From NCBI GenBank assembly GCA_018398585.1, contig JAGTTD010000010.1, forward strand, positions 6,527,501 to 6,591,500: a DNA stretch of 64,000 nucleotides. The letters are read 5' to 3'. The notes beneath the pieces were generated by a model. That model was not told where the DNA came from, ran no database searches, and saw only the letters and a list, made by a program, of their open reading frames with translations. Made by a program: the position numbers and the translations under genes. Source of the DNA: Simmondsia chinensis. Lineage: Eukaryota > Streptophyta > Magnoliopsida > Caryophyllales > Simmondsiaceae. This document shows, one piece after another, positions 46,412-58,124 of the stretch; positions within the stretch are counted from its first letter, which is position 1, and every line of letters starts with the position of its first letter.

Positions 46412-49400
46412 AAACAAAAGTTTCGTCCTCGAAACTCACCTTTTTTTTCGAATAATTCTGGGTATTTGCTTCTCATCTCTTCTTCGGTCTCCCATGTTGC
46501 TTCCCTAGGAGTATGATTACTCCATTGGATTTTGACATATGGGATCACTCTATGCCTCAACCTTTGTTCTTTTCGGTCGACTATGCGAACTGGATGCTCT
46601 ACATAAGTCAAATCTTCTCGCACTTGCAACGGTTCATGTCGTATCACATGACAAGGATCCGAGATATACTTCCTCAATTGAGAAACATGAAATACATTAT
46701 GTATTCTAGACAATTCCTGCGGTAAGGCTACTCTGTAAGCCACGTCTCCAACTTTCGCTAAAATTTCAAATGGTCCTACAAATCGAGGGCTTAATTTACC
46801 CTTTTTTCCAAATCTCATCACACCTCTGGTTGGGGATACCTTTAGGTAGACATGTTCACCTACCAAAAACTCCAACGGTCTTCTTCGTTTGTCTGCCCAA
46901 CTCTTTTGCCTATCTTGGCTTATCTTCATTCTATCTCTGATTAGCCTGACCTTCTCTTCAACATCCTGTACAATCTTAGGACCTAACAGCTTTCCTTCTC
47001 CCACGTCATTCCAAAACAAAGGAGTTCTGCATCTCCGCCCGTACAAAGCTTCATATGGTGCCATCCCAATACTAGAATGGTAACTGTTGTTATAGGCAAA
47101 TTCTTCTAAACTCATGTAGTTATCCCAACTACCTCCCAAATCTATAACACAAGCACGCAGCATGCCCTCTAATGTCTGAATAGTCCTCTCAGTCTGCCCA
47201 TCTGTCTGAGGATGATAAGCAGTACTCAAACTCAGTTTAGTTCCCAAAGCTTTCTGCAGACTCTCCCAAAATCTAGGCACAAACCTCGGGTCTCTGTCAG
47301 AAACAATTTCGCTTGGCACGCCATGCAACCGCAGCACAACATCAATGTACAATTCTGCCAATTTATCTAATGGAGTACCAAACCTAATAGGAAGAAAAAG
47401 CGCACTCTTCGTAAGTCCATCTACAATGACCCAAATCGCATCATTCTTCCTAACTGTCCTCGGTAGGCCAACAACAAAGTCCATGGAAATTCGATCCCAC
47501 TTCCATTCAGGCACTTCTAAGGACTGCAGCAATCTACCAGGCTTTTGGTGCTCGGCTTTTACTTGTTGACAGATCAAGCACTTAGCCACAAACTCAGCAA
47601 TATCTCGCATCATGTCTCTCCACCAGAAGCAGCTTTTCATGTCTCGATACATTTTCGTGCCTCCAGGATGTACCGAAAAGCGGGAACTGTGTGCTTCTTC
47701 CATGATTTCCCTCTTAATTGTTGGATCATCAGGTACACATAATCTATCTCCAAAGTACAATGCTCCGTCACCATGCAGCGTGAAGTCTGAAGATTCTCCA
47801 TTGATCACCTTACTTTTCATCTTCATAAAAAACGAGTCATGTTGCTGCGCAGCCTTGATCTTTTCTAACAATGGCGGTTGTGCAACCAAATTGGCTAAAA
47901 CACCGCCCTTCTTATCATGAATGCACACTTTGATTTGCATTTCCTCCAAGTCTCTAAGTAGCTTAGGCTGGGAAGTGATCAAGGCAGCTAAATTGCCCAC
48001 AGATTTCCTGCTCAGTGCATCTGCAACTACATTTGCTTTTCTAGGATGGTAATTAATGGTGACATCATAGTCTTTAATCAATTCCAACCATCTCCTCTGC
48101 CTTAAGTTTAACTCTTTCTGGGTAAACAAGTATTTCAAGCTTTTGTGGTCTGTAAAAATCTGGCAAGGTCCACCATAGAGGTAATGTCTCCAAATCTTCA
48201 AAGCAAATATCACTGATGCCAACTCCAGGTCATGCGTTGGATAATTCTTTTCATGAGGCTTTAATTGTCGGGATGCATAGGCTATCACCTTCTCATTCTG
48301 CATTAGCACACAACCTAGCCCTTTCTTTGAAGCGTCACTGTAAATGACAAAGTTACCCTCATCAGTAAGTAATGCAAGTATAGGGGCAGACACTAACCTC
48401 CTTTTCAGCTTTTGAAAGCTTCTTTCACACTCATCTGTCCACACGAACTTCTCTCCTTTTTGAGTCAATCGGGTGAGAGGAAGTGCAATTTGCGAAAATC
48501 CCTCAATGAATCCTCTATAGTAACCAGCTAGTCCTAAGAAGCTTCTAATCTCTGTTGCAGTTGTGGGCGGATTCCACTCCAATACCGCTTCAACCTTTCT
48601 CGGGTCCACTGAGATGCCATCTTTGGATATCACATGGCCTAAGAATGCCGCTCTGTCAAGCCAAAACTCACACTTACTCAACTTGGCATACAACCGGTGC
48701 TCATGCAGGGTTTGCAATACTATCCTCAGATGTTCCTCGTGCTCTTCCCTACTCTTAGAGTAGGTCAATATGTCATCTATGAATACGACAACGAGTCGAT
48801 CCAGGAATTGTCGAAACACCCTGTTCATCAAATCCATGAAAGCAGCAGGTGCATTCGTTAGCCCAAACGGCATAACTAAAAATTCATAATGGCCATACCT
48901 AGTTCGAAAAGCAGTCTTAGCCACATCCTTCTCTTTGATCTTTAGCTGATGATAACCAGATCGTAGGTCAATCTTAGAAAAGACCTTTGCACGTTGAAGT
49001 TGATCAAACAAGTCATAAATTCGGGGCAAGGGATACTTATTCTTAACCGTCACCTTGTTCAGTTCTCTGTAGTCAATGCATAACCTCATACTGCCATCCT
49101 TCTTCTTCACAAACAATACTGGAGCGCCCCATGGTGAGACACTTGGTCGGATGAAGCCTTTATCTAACAACTCCTTGAGTTGCACCTTCAATTCTTGTAG
49201 TTCAGCAGGAGCCATTCTATAAGGGGCTTTGGATATGGGTCCACTGCCAGGTACTAGATCAATTTCAAACTCGATTTCCCTCCTTGGAGGAAAACCATGC
49301 AAGTCTTCTGGAAAGACTTCAGGAAATTCCCTGACAATGGGAATGTCATTTAACTTCACGTCGTCCCTTCTACTATCAAATACGTGGCAAAGGAATCCTC

Positions 49401-50679
49401 GACATCCCTTCCTCAAGGACCTCCTAGCATTTAGGGCTGAAATCATCCTACTAGAAGTCTTAGAGTCTTCACTTCCCATTGGAGGATATAACCCTTTCCC
49501 ATGATAAGCAAACTCTGGTTGGTTAGGAATCTGAAATACAACCCTTTTTCCAAAACAGTCCAAATGTGCGTGATAAGAAGACAGCCAATTGATCCCTAGA
49601 ATCACGTCAAAATCCTCCATATCTAGGAGTACTAAGTCTGCCACTAACTCCATATCACCTATTCTAATCACACAATTTTCACACACAAGATCAGCAAGCA
49701 CATCATAGCCCAGCGGGGTTGCCACACAAAAGGGCTCATCTAGCAGTTTCGGCTCACAAGTTAACTTAGGGGCAAATTTCTTAGCCACAAAATAGTGAGA
49801 GGCTCCGGTGTCAAATAATACATGCGCACTAGTGGAATTGATAGGAAGGGTACCTGTCACCACACGGTCACTAGCAGTCTCGTCCTTCTGAGTCATAGTA
49901 AACATTCTGGCGTTACCCTGAGGTCCCTGTCTGTCATCACTGGCTTTGTTCTTGGAACCATTCTTGAGGGGACAATCACGAGCTATGTGTCCTTTCTCTT
50001 TACACTCAAAGCACACCCCTAACTTTCTATAGCATTCACCGGAATGGTCCTTGCCACAGTGCTCGCATTTTCTGAACCCAGTGTTAGAGCTCCCCGGATT
50101 CTTCGTATGAAACTTTTTGCCATTGCCACCAGATCGGTTGGGCTTCCCTCCTTGAAAATTGCCATCTGATAACCTTTTCTTAGCAACATGCTCCGGCTCT
50201 TCCAACTTTAGATCCGCTTCCACCTTCAATGCACGTTCAAGGACCTCCTTGTATTCCTTGAAAATGACACTTGAAAGACGCCTTCTAATGCGAGGAAGCA
50301 GTCCCCTTTCAAATCTGTTTGCTTTACTAGTCTCAGACACCATGATGCTTGGGCTGAAACGTCCCAATTCATGAAATTTATTGGCATACTGCAATACTGT
50401 CATCTGTTCTCCCTGTCTTAGCTCGTAGAATTCATTTTCTTTCGTCATTCTAAGCCCTTCATGGAAGCACTGGTTGTAGAAGACCTCCTTAAACTCTACC
50501 CAATCCAACGGCCTAGTGGCATTCTGGTATGCTACCTTGATTGTAGCCCACCAGAACTCCGCATTTCCCTTAAGAAAAGGAGTGGCTGCTCGAACCTTAT
50601 CATCATCAGCAATTGACATTGCTCCGAACAAGATCTCCATCTCCCGTATCCATTTCTCGGCTTCTAGATGCTCCTTCAA
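46402..50679 (-). CDS. Element I gag-pol polyprotein with chromodomain
   Basis: The frame holds 1425 codons; its apparent start (a TTG) only marks the frame break in gag. Order of domains: gag capsid part (about 1-170), a CCHC zinc knuckle [14 protein letters not shown] (223-236), aspartic protease (DTGAS at 290-294), RT (about 480-660, catalytic D571 and D635/D636 in VFIDDIL), RNase H (D782, E819, D844, D887), integrase with HHCC (H997, H1004, C1034, C1037) and D1067, D1128, E1164 (D-35-E), and a chromodomain at about 1360-1412 (HPVRIVDRK to [10 protein letters not shown]). All catalytic residues I can place are present. In chromoviruses the chromodomain steers insertion toward chromatin with particular histone marks. 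Gag and pol are in a single frame, as usual in this clade. Confidence 0.95.
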   Translation of the reverse strand: MKEHLEAEKWIREMEILFGAMSIADDDKVRAATPFLKGNAEFWWATIKVAYQNATRPLDWVEFKEVFYNQCFHEGLRMTKENEFYELRQGEQMTVLQYANKFHELGRFSPSIMVSETSKANRFERGLLPRIRRRLSSVIFKEYKEVLERALKVEADLKLEEPEHVAKKRLSDGNFQGGKPNRSGGNGKKFHTKNPGSSNTGFRKCEHCGKDHSGECYRKLGVCFECKEKGHIARDCPLKNGSKNKASDDRQGPQGNARMFTMTQKDETASDRVVTGTLPINSTSAHVLFDTGASHYFVAKKFAPKLTCEPKLLDEPFCVATPLGYDVLADLVCENCVIRIGDMELVADLVLLDMEDFDVILGINWLSSYHAHLDCFGKRVVFQIPNQPEFAYHGKGLYPPMGSEDSKTSSRMISALNARRSLRKGCRGFLCHVFDSRRDDVKLNDIPIVREFPEVFPEDLHGFPPRREIEFEIDLVPGSGPISKAPYRMAPAELQELKVQLKELLDKGFIRPSVSPWGAPVLFVKKKDGSMRLCIDYRELNKVTVKNKYPLPRIYDLFDQLQRAKVFSKIDLRSGYHQLKIKEKDVAKTAFRTRYGHYEFLVMPFGLTNAPAAFMDLMNRVFRQFLDRLVVVFIDDILTYSKSREEHEEHLRIVLQTLHEHRLYAKLSKCEFWLDRAAFLGHVISKDGISVDPRKVEAVLEWNPPTTATEIRSFLGLAGYYRGFIEGFSQIALPLTRLTQKGEKFVWTDECERSFQKLKRRLVSAPILALLTDEGNFVIYSDASKKGLGCVLMQNEKVIAYASRQLKPHEKNYPTHDLELASVIFALKIWRHYLYGGPCQIFTDHKSLKYLFTQKELNLRQRRWLELIKDYDVTINYHPRKANVVADALSRKSVGNLAALITSQPKLLRDLEEMQIKVCIHDKKGGVLANLVAQPPLLEKIKAAQQHDSFFMKMKSKVINGESSDFTLHGDGALYFGDRLCVPDDPTIKREIMEEAHSSRFSVHPGGTKMYRDMKSCFWWRDMMRDIAEFVAKCLICQQVKAEHQKPGRLLQSLEVPEWKWDRISMDFVVGLPRTVRKNDAIWVIVDGLTKSALFLPIRFGTPLDKLAELYIDVVLRLHGVPSEIVSDRDPRFVPRFWESLQKALGTKLSLSTAYHPQTDGQTERTIQTLEGMLRACVIDLGGSWDNYMSLEEFAYNNSYHSSIGMAPYEALYGRRCRTPLFWNDVGEGKLLGPKIVQDVEEKVRLIRDRMKISQDRQKSWADKRRRPLEFLVGEHVYLKVSPTRGVMRFGKKGKLSPRFVGPFEILAKVGDVAYRVALPQELSRIHNVFHVSQLRKYISDPCHVIRHEPLQVREDLTYVEHPVRIVDRKEQRLRHRVIPYVKIQWSNHTPREATWETEEEMRSKYPELFEKKGEFRGRNFCLRG

Positions 50680-50983
50680 AACTTGGGGCCCTCATCTTTG
50701 ACAACCTTTCGAACGGTGTCTCTTCACCACGTTGAGTAATAAGAGGCACAGCTTGGACTTGTTGTTGATGTTGCAAGTGGTTAACCATGAGCTGGTGCAT
50801 TGTTGCAACATCGAACTGATTAGAGGAGCCGCCTGAATTCTGGGCGTTTTGACCAGTGGGTCCATTTAACAGTTGAGCACATTCCTCTTGAGGGTGCCCC
50901 TCAGTTGGGGGCGGAGCCCTGCCCTTTCCCTTCAGGGTTCTCTTTCTCTTTAAGGATGATGATGCTTTACTCTTATCACCCAT
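50606..50983 (-). pseudogene. Element I gag N-terminus, out of frame with the rest
   Basis: From ATG at 50983 (MGDKSKASSSLKRKR) the frame covers the basic, Pro/Gln-rich gag start and reaches [14 protein letters not shown]; the family continues with a segment like [14 protein letters not shown], which here lies in another frame (start of the 1425-codon ORF). The two frames overlap by 74 bases, and a small indel near 50660-50675 is the simplest explanation. Ribosomal frameshifting inside gag is unlikely, because I see no slippery heptamer there and the family does not use it at this place. Confidence 0.8.
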
Positions 50984-51070
50984 CTGCTCCTGAGCCCAGA
51001 TCACACAAGAATAAGTTATATTATTTTTATTATTATTATTATTTTCTTTTTTTTTTCCAAGGATTTATAA

Positions 51071-51087
51071 CCTAGGCTCTGATACCA
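51071..51087 (-). other. Element I primer binding site
   Basis: On the minus strand TGGTATCAGAGCCTAGG lies five bases inside the 5' LTR and is complementary to the initiator tRNA-Met 3' end. Confidence 0.92.
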
Positions 51088-51092
51088 CTTTA

Positions 51093-52480
51093 TGTAACGC
51101 CCCCAAAGGTTATACCGAATAGGCTTAAGTTAAAAGGGCGCAACACAGCCGTACTATGATGTAGTCCCACACCATGGTACGAAGCCCAAAACTTACAAAC
51201 TAAAACATTCTCAAAAATTCATAATAAATAGCAGCTCATCTACAATACATCAAAACTAATCAAATATAGAAGAGTCCAATAGCGCGGAAGCTCAAATTAT
51301 AATGTCTCATATTTTCTATAGTATTCTACTACAAATTTCATTTACTACTTAAACTACGCAAGATAACTAATTCTCGAGGTTGGGAGCTGCTCCGTCTTTT
51401 CTTCCTTCAGGAATGTGCCATGAATTACTAATCTGGAAAATAAATTAATTGGGGTGAGCAAACAACGAGCTCAGCAAGTATACCGTACACCCTACCCGGA
51501 TCAGGCATATTATTTAAAACAAATAGAATTCCAATCGAAGCCAGTTAAAATCAATTTATCAGAAAATTCACATTATGGTAGCTCATATCTCTTGTTTACA
51601 AGAGCTCTTTTGATAAAACTTACAGATGAAATGAAAACTACGGCCGGTATTATTCCCGCGACAGGGTCAAAATCGACGTTCACATTTCACATATTCGAAC
51701 CGGTTCTAAGTTGACAGATCCGCTAGGATCGAACATAGATCTATGTGCCGGTATTATTCCTGCGACAGGGTCACAGATCGACTTTCACATTTTACATTTT
51801 GCATTTTATTGTCGATAGACCCCGGAGGGTCAACGTAATTATCTGTAAGCTCTTCCCATAAAATCTTTTAATTCAAATAGCAAGTTCACAATAGTTCCTT
51901 TCGCATACTCACAAGTACAATTTTCTTCAAGATTCACATGTTTAAACATCAATTCAACGTATAAATCAGTACAATTTAAATCACATATTAACAAATCAAA
52001 CAATAGTAGAAATCACATATTTAAACGACAAATCAACGTATAAATCAGTATATATTAAATCAAAAGAGTATAAGTCACACAATTAGCCAAATATATATAT
52101 ACCTGAACCTATCTTAACAAAATAATAAACTATTCAAATATAAGTCTCACATATAAACCCTTAAAAATCAGATTTTTTATATATAAACAAGTAGGGGGAG
52201 TGGTATACTTACATTTACTAGCGTTAATCCAAAAGTCGAATTCCTATTATGGGTTAGCGTCGGATCCTATCAAGCGAGAACCGAAATTTAGGATTTGACG
52301 AAAAGAGAGAGAGAGAGAGAGACGAAGGCGAGAGAGAGAGAGAGGCGCAGGGGAGAGAGACGAAGGCGAGAGAGAGAGAGAGGCGCAGGGGAGAGACAGA
52401 GTTTTGAGAGGGTGAGGGTTTGGGTTTGGAAGGGGGGGTTCCCACGGGACCCCATTTTCCTTCTTTTTTTTTTTAGTTTT

Positions 52481-52514
<34 letters not shown>

Positions 52515-52658
52515 TTACCTATTTTAATCACTTTAATATTACTAATAGACTCCTTTTTGATAATTTATTCATTAATTTATTTATAATCCAACCGAAATAA
52601 AAGCGAATTTTAATTATATTATAATACCTAGCCTAATTTAATTAGACTGGGTATTACA
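51093..52658 (-). repeat. Element I 5' LTR (right end)
   Basis: Pairs with 44837-46398. It has a local tandem duplication of a GA-rich piece with ggcgcagggga (52321-52395) that is single in the other LTR, and a shorter AT microsatellite (about 52484-52512). Confidence 0.95.
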
Positions 52659-53068
52659 ATGAGCATTCCTTTTTGTATAAGTATCACTTTTTGGCTAAGC
52701 ACGGTTGATTCTATCCTTTATTTACTTGTGTGTTAAGTACGTTAAAGTGGGCGAATTACGTTGTTTTGCTACTGGACGAGTTGCGTTGTATTTCTACTGG
52801 GCGAATTGCGTGGTATTTCTACCAAGCGAATTGCGTTGTATTTCTATCGGGCGAATTGCGTTGTATTTCTACCGGGCGAATTGCATTGATTTTGCCCCTA
52901 CTTGGTGAATTGTGTTGATTTTGCCTCTACCGGGTGAATTGCATTAATTTTCCTCTACCGGGCGAATTGCATTAATTTTGCTTTAATATTTGTCCAAATT
53001 ATTGTTTGTGTAATCTACTTGCCCATCTAAGTTTAGAAGCTGCTCAATTATAGTCTACCAACAAAAGG

Positions 53069-54620
53069 CATGGTTAAGGAAGGAGGGAGCATTTAAATTT
53101 AGTAAACTATCATATCTCTAGCTTGGGCTTGCAACCTTGAGCTCAAACCCCGAGTGACATTTAGAGGACAACCACCCTAGCTTGGCCCAAAAATGAATTC
53201 GCCTCGTGTTCGATTTGTAGCAACAACTATAAATACAACGGCCGGAAAAATAAAAGTTTGGATCGAAAAAGCCCACACTATACCTCACCCCCGATGTCAG
53301 CCAATCCAAAAGACTTTTTCAAGTCCAAGGAAAAGAGGTATGAAAAGAAAGTTCCTCACCTTTGAATTTTCTAGATATGTAAGTGATGTTGAACAAAATT
53401 GATGTGCTCATACTCAGAGCCGGACATATATAACTCCAAGCGACCAAACAAACTTTTAGGGCCCCAAATTTTCGAGTCTATGAGTTTTAAAGTATCAATT
53501 GATAATATTAATAAATTTTTTTTTATAAATTATTATATTAATATTATACTAAATATGAAGGATCCAATTTAAAACTTTCATCCGAAGCTCTGAAAATGTT
53601 GTGGGGGAGGTAGATTCAAATTTCAACCGTTTGGGACACGGTTTGATCGGTAGTTGAATCTCTTTACTCATTATTGGTCCCCTTTTTTCAGGTTATTCTC
53701 TTTATGGAAACCATATTTCAATACTTTTTTTTCATATATATTTTTATCATTAATATTTTTTGATATATTTGACTACTTGACATGTCAATTTTTAATAAAT
53801 TTGTTTATAAATTATATATACACTCAATAATTATAATATTCTTGGGAAGCTTTGATTCAAAATATCTTTTTTTGCCTTTTCTATTTTAATAAGATTTATA
53901 TTATTTTACAATAAATTGTTTAGATGTATAGTGCAAAACGATCTCTTTTACAAAATAAAGTATTTGAATATAATTTTAAAAACTTAACTATTATAATTAT
54001 AGAATCACTTAATAACATAAATCAACTAATAACGGTAGGTACGAAAAAATTATAATAATAGTTGGTCATGGTAGTGCAAAGTGGAGAGTATAGTGACTCA
54101 TTGTCGTAAAAGGTGTGGTGGTGCATCGAGGTGGTGACAACAAGTAAAAATAGATAATGGTAGTAAAAGTTTAATGTTAATATAGTCTTTTTAAAATATT
54201 TTCTAAAATAAACGGTAAAAAAAGCAATTTTGCATATTTTTCTGTTTAGTTATAAAATAACTATTTTATTTTTTTATCTATGGCATAAAAAAAATGTCAA
54301 AAAATCTTTTATATCCACCAAATATAAATTTTACAATAAATCAGAACTTTTTTATAACTTTAAATTATTAAAACACTGAATCAAACACAGGCCCCGAAAT
54401 ATAAAATTTCAATGAGCTGAGATTTTCTTTACATTGTCGACATGTCGGAATGGCATCCACTGATTGGTTGGTTACTAGGGGAACCGATTCCAAAGTAAAT
54501 ATATTAATATAAAGTGCACACCTTGTCCATACCGACCTGCCTTAGAAAATTTACAAACTAGCACACACACACTCTAGAACACACGTATACATACACGTAT
54601 ATTTACTTATTTTAATGTAA
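53069..54620. other. AT-rich spacer, no gene seen
   Basis: Frames are short and unlike known proteins. The sequence cagagccggacatatata at about 53416 resembles the end of hAT-type elements, but I could not find the matching inverted end. Nothing else is recognised. Confidence 0.45.
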
Positions 54621-54637
54621 TGTATGTGATTATGTAG

Positions 54638-54879
54638 GATCCATTTATCAAGCATCGGATCCCATTAGAACTCTAAAATTAAGCGTGCTTGGGCGAGAGT
54701 AGTATCAGGATGAGTAACCTCCTGAAAAGTCCCCGTGGTGCCAACCCTATAAGGCTGGGGGTCCTCGGAAACAGCCTCTTGCGAGAGTTACACCCTGAAT
54801 GGGTATGGCTGCATATATACATCCCTCCCAGACTCCGCTTATGCGGGAGCCCTTGAGGCACTGGGTCCATTGTTGTTGT
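54638..54879 (+). mobile_element. 5S-rRNA-headed SINE, copy 3
   Basis: A perfect 17-bp TSD tgtatgtgattatgtag (54621-54637 and 54880-54896) defines the insert. The head matches 5S rRNA (catcggatcccattagaac, taagcgtgcttgggcgagag) with more changes than copy 2 in the box C region. The body has ggaaacagcctctt, atggctgcatata and ccttgaggcactggg, then a (TTG)n-type tail, the usual end of Au-like SINEs and RTE LINEs. The 5' end is shortened by roughly 10 bases compared with copies 1 and 2. Confidence 0.9.
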
Positions 54880-55014
54880 TGTATGTGATTATGTAGCGCA
54901 CCTAAATTTATATGTCTGTTATTGTTGCTGCTTTATTATTGGTTACATATTTGGTACTTGCTTTATTTGACTTATATTTTATAAATATTATTCTATTTTG
55001 ACTTTTTATAGTTG

Positions 55015-55141
55015 AGAGCTCTTCGGAAACAGCCTTCCTACATGGTAGTATCTTGTAGGGGTAGGATTATATATATCTCACCCTCCCTAGACCAGGCCTT
55101 GGCGGGAGGTTCTTAAGCCACCTGGTTTTCATTGTTGTTGT
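55015..55141 (+). mobile_element. Au-like SINE fragment
   Basis: It shows ggaaacagccttcctacatgg, caccctccctagacc and a gttgttg end, typical of the Au-SINE 3' region, but the middle differs from the 5S-headed copies (gtaggggtagg), so it belongs to another subfamily. The head is missing and no TSD was found. Confidence 0.7.
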
Positions 55142-55656
55142 AAATAAAGCATAGATAAATCTTGTTAAGATATTATTTATCTCAAAATTAATATTAATTT
55201 GATTTAATTTTGATATGATTTGAGAGGATATTTGATATGATTTAGTTACCTAATCTGAATGTGATTATGATTAGGTAAATAAAAGTGTGGGGAAAAAAAC
55301 ACAGAGAAAAATGTGAGACTTTAGGGTTTTGTAAAGGGGTGCCCTGGGGCACCCAAGCAGGAGGAGAAATGAATTGAGAGATTTTATGATTGAGAGCTAA
55401 TGAGAGTTCTATTAGTTTCCTCTTTCCAAAGCTACATATTGGAGCATTGGAGGCTCACCATGAAGAAGCTACACATTAAAGAGGTTCAGTGACTCTCCAT
55501 GCAGTAGTTACACTTAGAGAGGGTTGGTGGCTTACCTTGTAGCAGTTACATTGAAGAGGGTTGGTGACTCGCCGTGCAGCAGTTACGCTTGGAGAGGGTT
55601 GGTAACTTACTGTGCAATAGTCACAATGATGTTGATGATTGATGATGATTGTATAC

Positions 55657-56287
55657 GGTTAGGAATATGCCTCAAATTTATGTAATTTAGTTATAAGTCT
55701 CGCTATGAGCAAGTCGATCGATCGGGGGAATGTCCGATCGATCGAGTGCAGATGGGAGCAGCAGAGGGGGTGCCGATCAATCGGGAAGGGCCGATCGATC
55801 GGGAACCCAAATACGTATGACCTAATTCACTCGGTATAAATAGACTCTGAGGGCTTCTATTTTAGGTATCCAATTAAAATCAAGAGAGAGCCGCCGTCAT
55901 AGAGTTTGAGAGCATTACAAGAGTTTAGAAGGAGTGATTCAGTAATTCTCTATAGATCTTGTTCAGAGGAAGTGTCTTTATAATTCTTCCATTATTTATA
56001 CTCAATAAAGAATCTCCATCTCCACCCGTGGTTTTCTCCCCTCTCGATTGAAGAAGGGTTTCCACGTAAATCTCTGTGTTCTCCGTTTGCTCTCTTTTAT
56101 CCTCTTTTGTTTATTTCTTTTCTGTGTTATAGTATTTGAATCGAATCCAATTCTGGGATGTTAAGTTTCCCATTAAGGAGGTATTAATTTCCTAATGAGT
56201 TGATATTGGAGTATATCAAGTTTGTTTAAGATTTTTCCTCACAAATTGGTATCATAGTATAACAGATTTGTCCATATTACCTTAACA
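55657..56287 (+). repeat. Element E left LTR
   Basis: Pairs with 58125-58715. It has four CGATCGATCGG-like palindromes (55711-55801); the right LTR has lost a piece of about 40 bases with two of them. Confidence 0.87.
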
Positions 56288-56289
56288 AT

Positions 56290-56322
56290 TGGTATCAAAG
56301 CCTAACAATTGATATCAGAGCC
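56290..56322 (+). other. Element E tandem primer binding sites
   Basis: Two consecutive PBS-like sequences, tggtatcaaagcc (56290) and tgatatcagagccc (56309), each follow an aacaat-type spacer. A third similar sequence (tggtatcatag) lies inside the LTR near 56248. Which one is used cannot be read from the sequence; the first adjoins the LTR end. Confidence 0.7.
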
Positions 56323-56344
56323 CTGTTTATTTCGATTTAATACT

Positions 56345-57300
56345 ATGACATCTGCAGTTAAATCTAAATTTGAGAAGTTTGGTGGTCAAGGGAGTTTCTG
56401 TTTATGGCAGGTTGGCGTTAAGGATCTTTTGACTCAGAGTGGCTTGAAGAAAGTTTTAGAAGGAAAAGAGAAGAAACTTGAGAGTTTATCCAAAGCATAA
56501 TGGGAGGAGTTAGACGAAAGGGCTCTTACGGCAATTCAGATGTGTCTTACCGATGACATTTTGACAGAAGTTCTAGAAGTGAAGACCGCTAAGGAGTTGT
56601 GGAAGAAATTGTAGGATATGTTCTATTTCAAGTCTGTCTCCAACAAACTTGCAGTTAAGCGTCGATTGTTCACGTTTCATATGTCAGAAGGTACGTCACT
56701 TAAGAATCATGTTAATGAATTTAATTCATTAATTCAAGAATTAAAGGAGCTTGATGATGCTCCTAAGGATGAAGGTCAAGTAATATTATTATTATGTTCA
56801 CTCTCTACCTCTTATAAAGGCTTTATAGAAAGCATGATTTATGGTGGTAGGTTATCTATCACAGTTGATGAGATTAAGAGAAACCTACTTAGTAAAGAAA
56901 GAGCAGATAGGGAGTTGTCAGACTCCGTTCAGAACTCAGATTGTAGTTTATTTGTGAGAGAAAGAACTAAGACTAGAGAATCTGATCATGGTAGAAGTAT
57001 AGGTCCAAGTTTAGACATCAAGACATATCCTATAATTATTGTCATAAGAAAGGACACATTAAGAGAGACCGTTACAAGCTTAAGAGGAAACTAGAAGCAG
57101 ATAACAAGTCTGACCAGAGATCCGCAGCAGCTAGTGTTATAGTTAAAAATGAGAATGATGGTAATATACTGTCTGTGTCTGAATCTCAGTCCAGTTTTAG
57201 AAAAAGTTGGATTTTGGATTCGGGTTGCTCCTATCATGTTTGTCCTAATCGAGATTGGTTTTCCATATACAAGTCAATTCAAGGTGGAGTTGCTTTGATG
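56345..57300 (+). pseudogene. Element E gag and protease remnant
   Basis: Gag starts with ATG at 56345 (MTSAVKSKFEKFGGQG), with stops at 56498-56500 and 56612-56614; the second part (56618-57094) has the copia gag helices (KLAVKRRLFTFHMSEG). A one-base shift follows. The zinc knuckle reads [16 protein letters not shown], having lost two of its Cys. The protease site [14 protein letters not shown] (57208) is still readable in the shifted frame. No product with working nucleocapsid can be made. Confidence 0.82.
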
Positions 57301-57314
57301 GGCAATGATGCTAC

Positions 57315-57983
57315 ATGCAAAGTTTGGGTATAGGAACAATTAGTATTAAGATGTTGGATGGCACTATCAGGACGTTGAGCGATGTTGGTCACATTCCTGA
57401 TTTGAAGAAGAATCTCATCTCTTTAGGTACTCTAGAGTCACATGGGTACAGGTACACAGTTAAAGGTGGAGTTTTGAAGGTCGTTAAGGGTGCTTTGGTT
57501 GTGATTAAGGGCAGAAGGATAGGAACATTATATGAAATTGTCGGTTCCACAGTTGCAAGACTATTTAAGATATCTTCATCACCATCGTTGATAAAACCAG
57601 GTATCACAAAGTCGAGGCATTTGAGATTGGATCATTCAGGTGATAAAGGTCTGTCAGAGCTTAGTAAAAGGGGCTCTTTATATAGTCAGCCTATAGGACT
57701 AAAATCTTATGAACACGTCATTTATGGGAAGCAGAAAAGAGTATGTTTCAAGCAATTCCTGACGAGTAGAGATGTCACGTTTGATGAGTCTTTATTGCTA
57801 TCTCCACAGAAGATGTCATCAATTACTTATGATTCAAGTCGGGTGAAGAAGCCAGAGGAAGTTCAGTTTCAGTTAAGTGATACAGTTCAGCAACAGGTGG
57901 CTGTTTTAGAAGATGTGTCAAGAGCCAATTTAGAGAAGAAGAAGATTGGCATTGCTGATAACCTCACAGATATGTTCACTTAG
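57315..57983 (+). CDS. Element E fused pol remnant (pre-integrase, RT leader, RNase H tail)
   Basis: A 222-codon open frame in which three distant pieces of copia pol are joined in frame: the pre-integrase part (about 1-145; [46 protein letters not shown]), a piece like the segment upstream of RT ([14 protein letters not shown], about 151-164), and the extreme C-terminus of RNase H ([13 protein letters not shown], 210-222). Integrase catalytic core, RT and nearly all RNase H are absent. Either two deletions happened to keep frame, or a deleted non-autonomous lineage has been propagated. No enzymatic function is expected. Confidence 0.75.
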   Translation: MQSLGIGTISIKMLDGTIRTLSDVGHIPDLKKNLISLGTLESHGYRYTVKGGVLKVVKGALVVIKGRRIGTLYEIVGSTVARLFKISSSPSLIKPGITKSRHLRLDHSGDKGLSELSKRGSLYSQPIGLKSYEHVIYGKQKRVCFKQFLTSRDVTFDESLLLSPQKMSSITYDSSRVKKPEEVQFQLSDTVQQQVAVLEDVSRANLEKKKIGIADNLTDMFT

Positions 57984-58124
57984 TTGCTACCTAGCAAGAA
58001 GTTCAAGCATCGCTCGGACTCGGTTAGGTTTTCTGTTTTGTTTAGACAACCCCGTGTGTGGGGTGTTTTGTGGAGTAGGTGGAGAAATTTTGCTTAAGTG
58101 TAAATTTGAGTCAAGGTGGAGGTT

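Larger units (their letters stand above)
44837..52658 (-). mobile_element. Element I: nearly intact Tekay-like chromodomain Ty3/gypsy retrotransposon
   Basis: LTRs of 1562 and 1566 bp with TGTAACGCCC...GTATTACA ends, a perfect TSD atgag (44832-44836 and 52659-52663), an initiator tRNA-Met type PBS and a PPT on the minus strand. One 1425-codon frame covers most of gag and all of pol including a C-terminal chromodomain. The LTRs differ by only a few percent by eye, so this is the youngest large insertion in the window. A frame break in gag probably prevents synthesis of the complete polyprotein from this copy. Confidence 0.95.
34668..53063 (-). mobile_element. Element H: large retrotransposon derivative (LARD) with internal tandem arrays
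   Basis: LTRs of about 790 bp (34668-35459; right copy 44465-53063 split by element I) have TG...CA ends, and the host pentamers gaagg (34663-34667) and aaagg (53064-53068) form a near-perfect TSD. A purine-rich PPT lies next to the left LTR on the minus strand (complement of 35464-35476, agtagggggac), giving minus orientation; a PBS candidate starting TGGGGCAGTCTATGGG is the complement of 44446-44461, primer tRNA not identified. About 9 kb of internal DNA holds no gag or pol, only four tandem arrays and two later insertions (solo LTR J, a hAT-like MITE). It depends on another element's enzymes. Confidence 0.82.
44465..53063 (-). repeat. Element H right LTR, split by element I
   Basis: The LTR runs 44465-44836 and resumes at 52659-53063, rejoined at the 5-bp TSD atgag of element I. 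It matches the left LTR in both halves. Confidence 0.85.

Noticed and set aside
53416..54390. hAT element starting cagagccggacata
   Set aside because: No matching inverted end or 8-bp TSD could be found downstream, so only a resemblance of one end remains.
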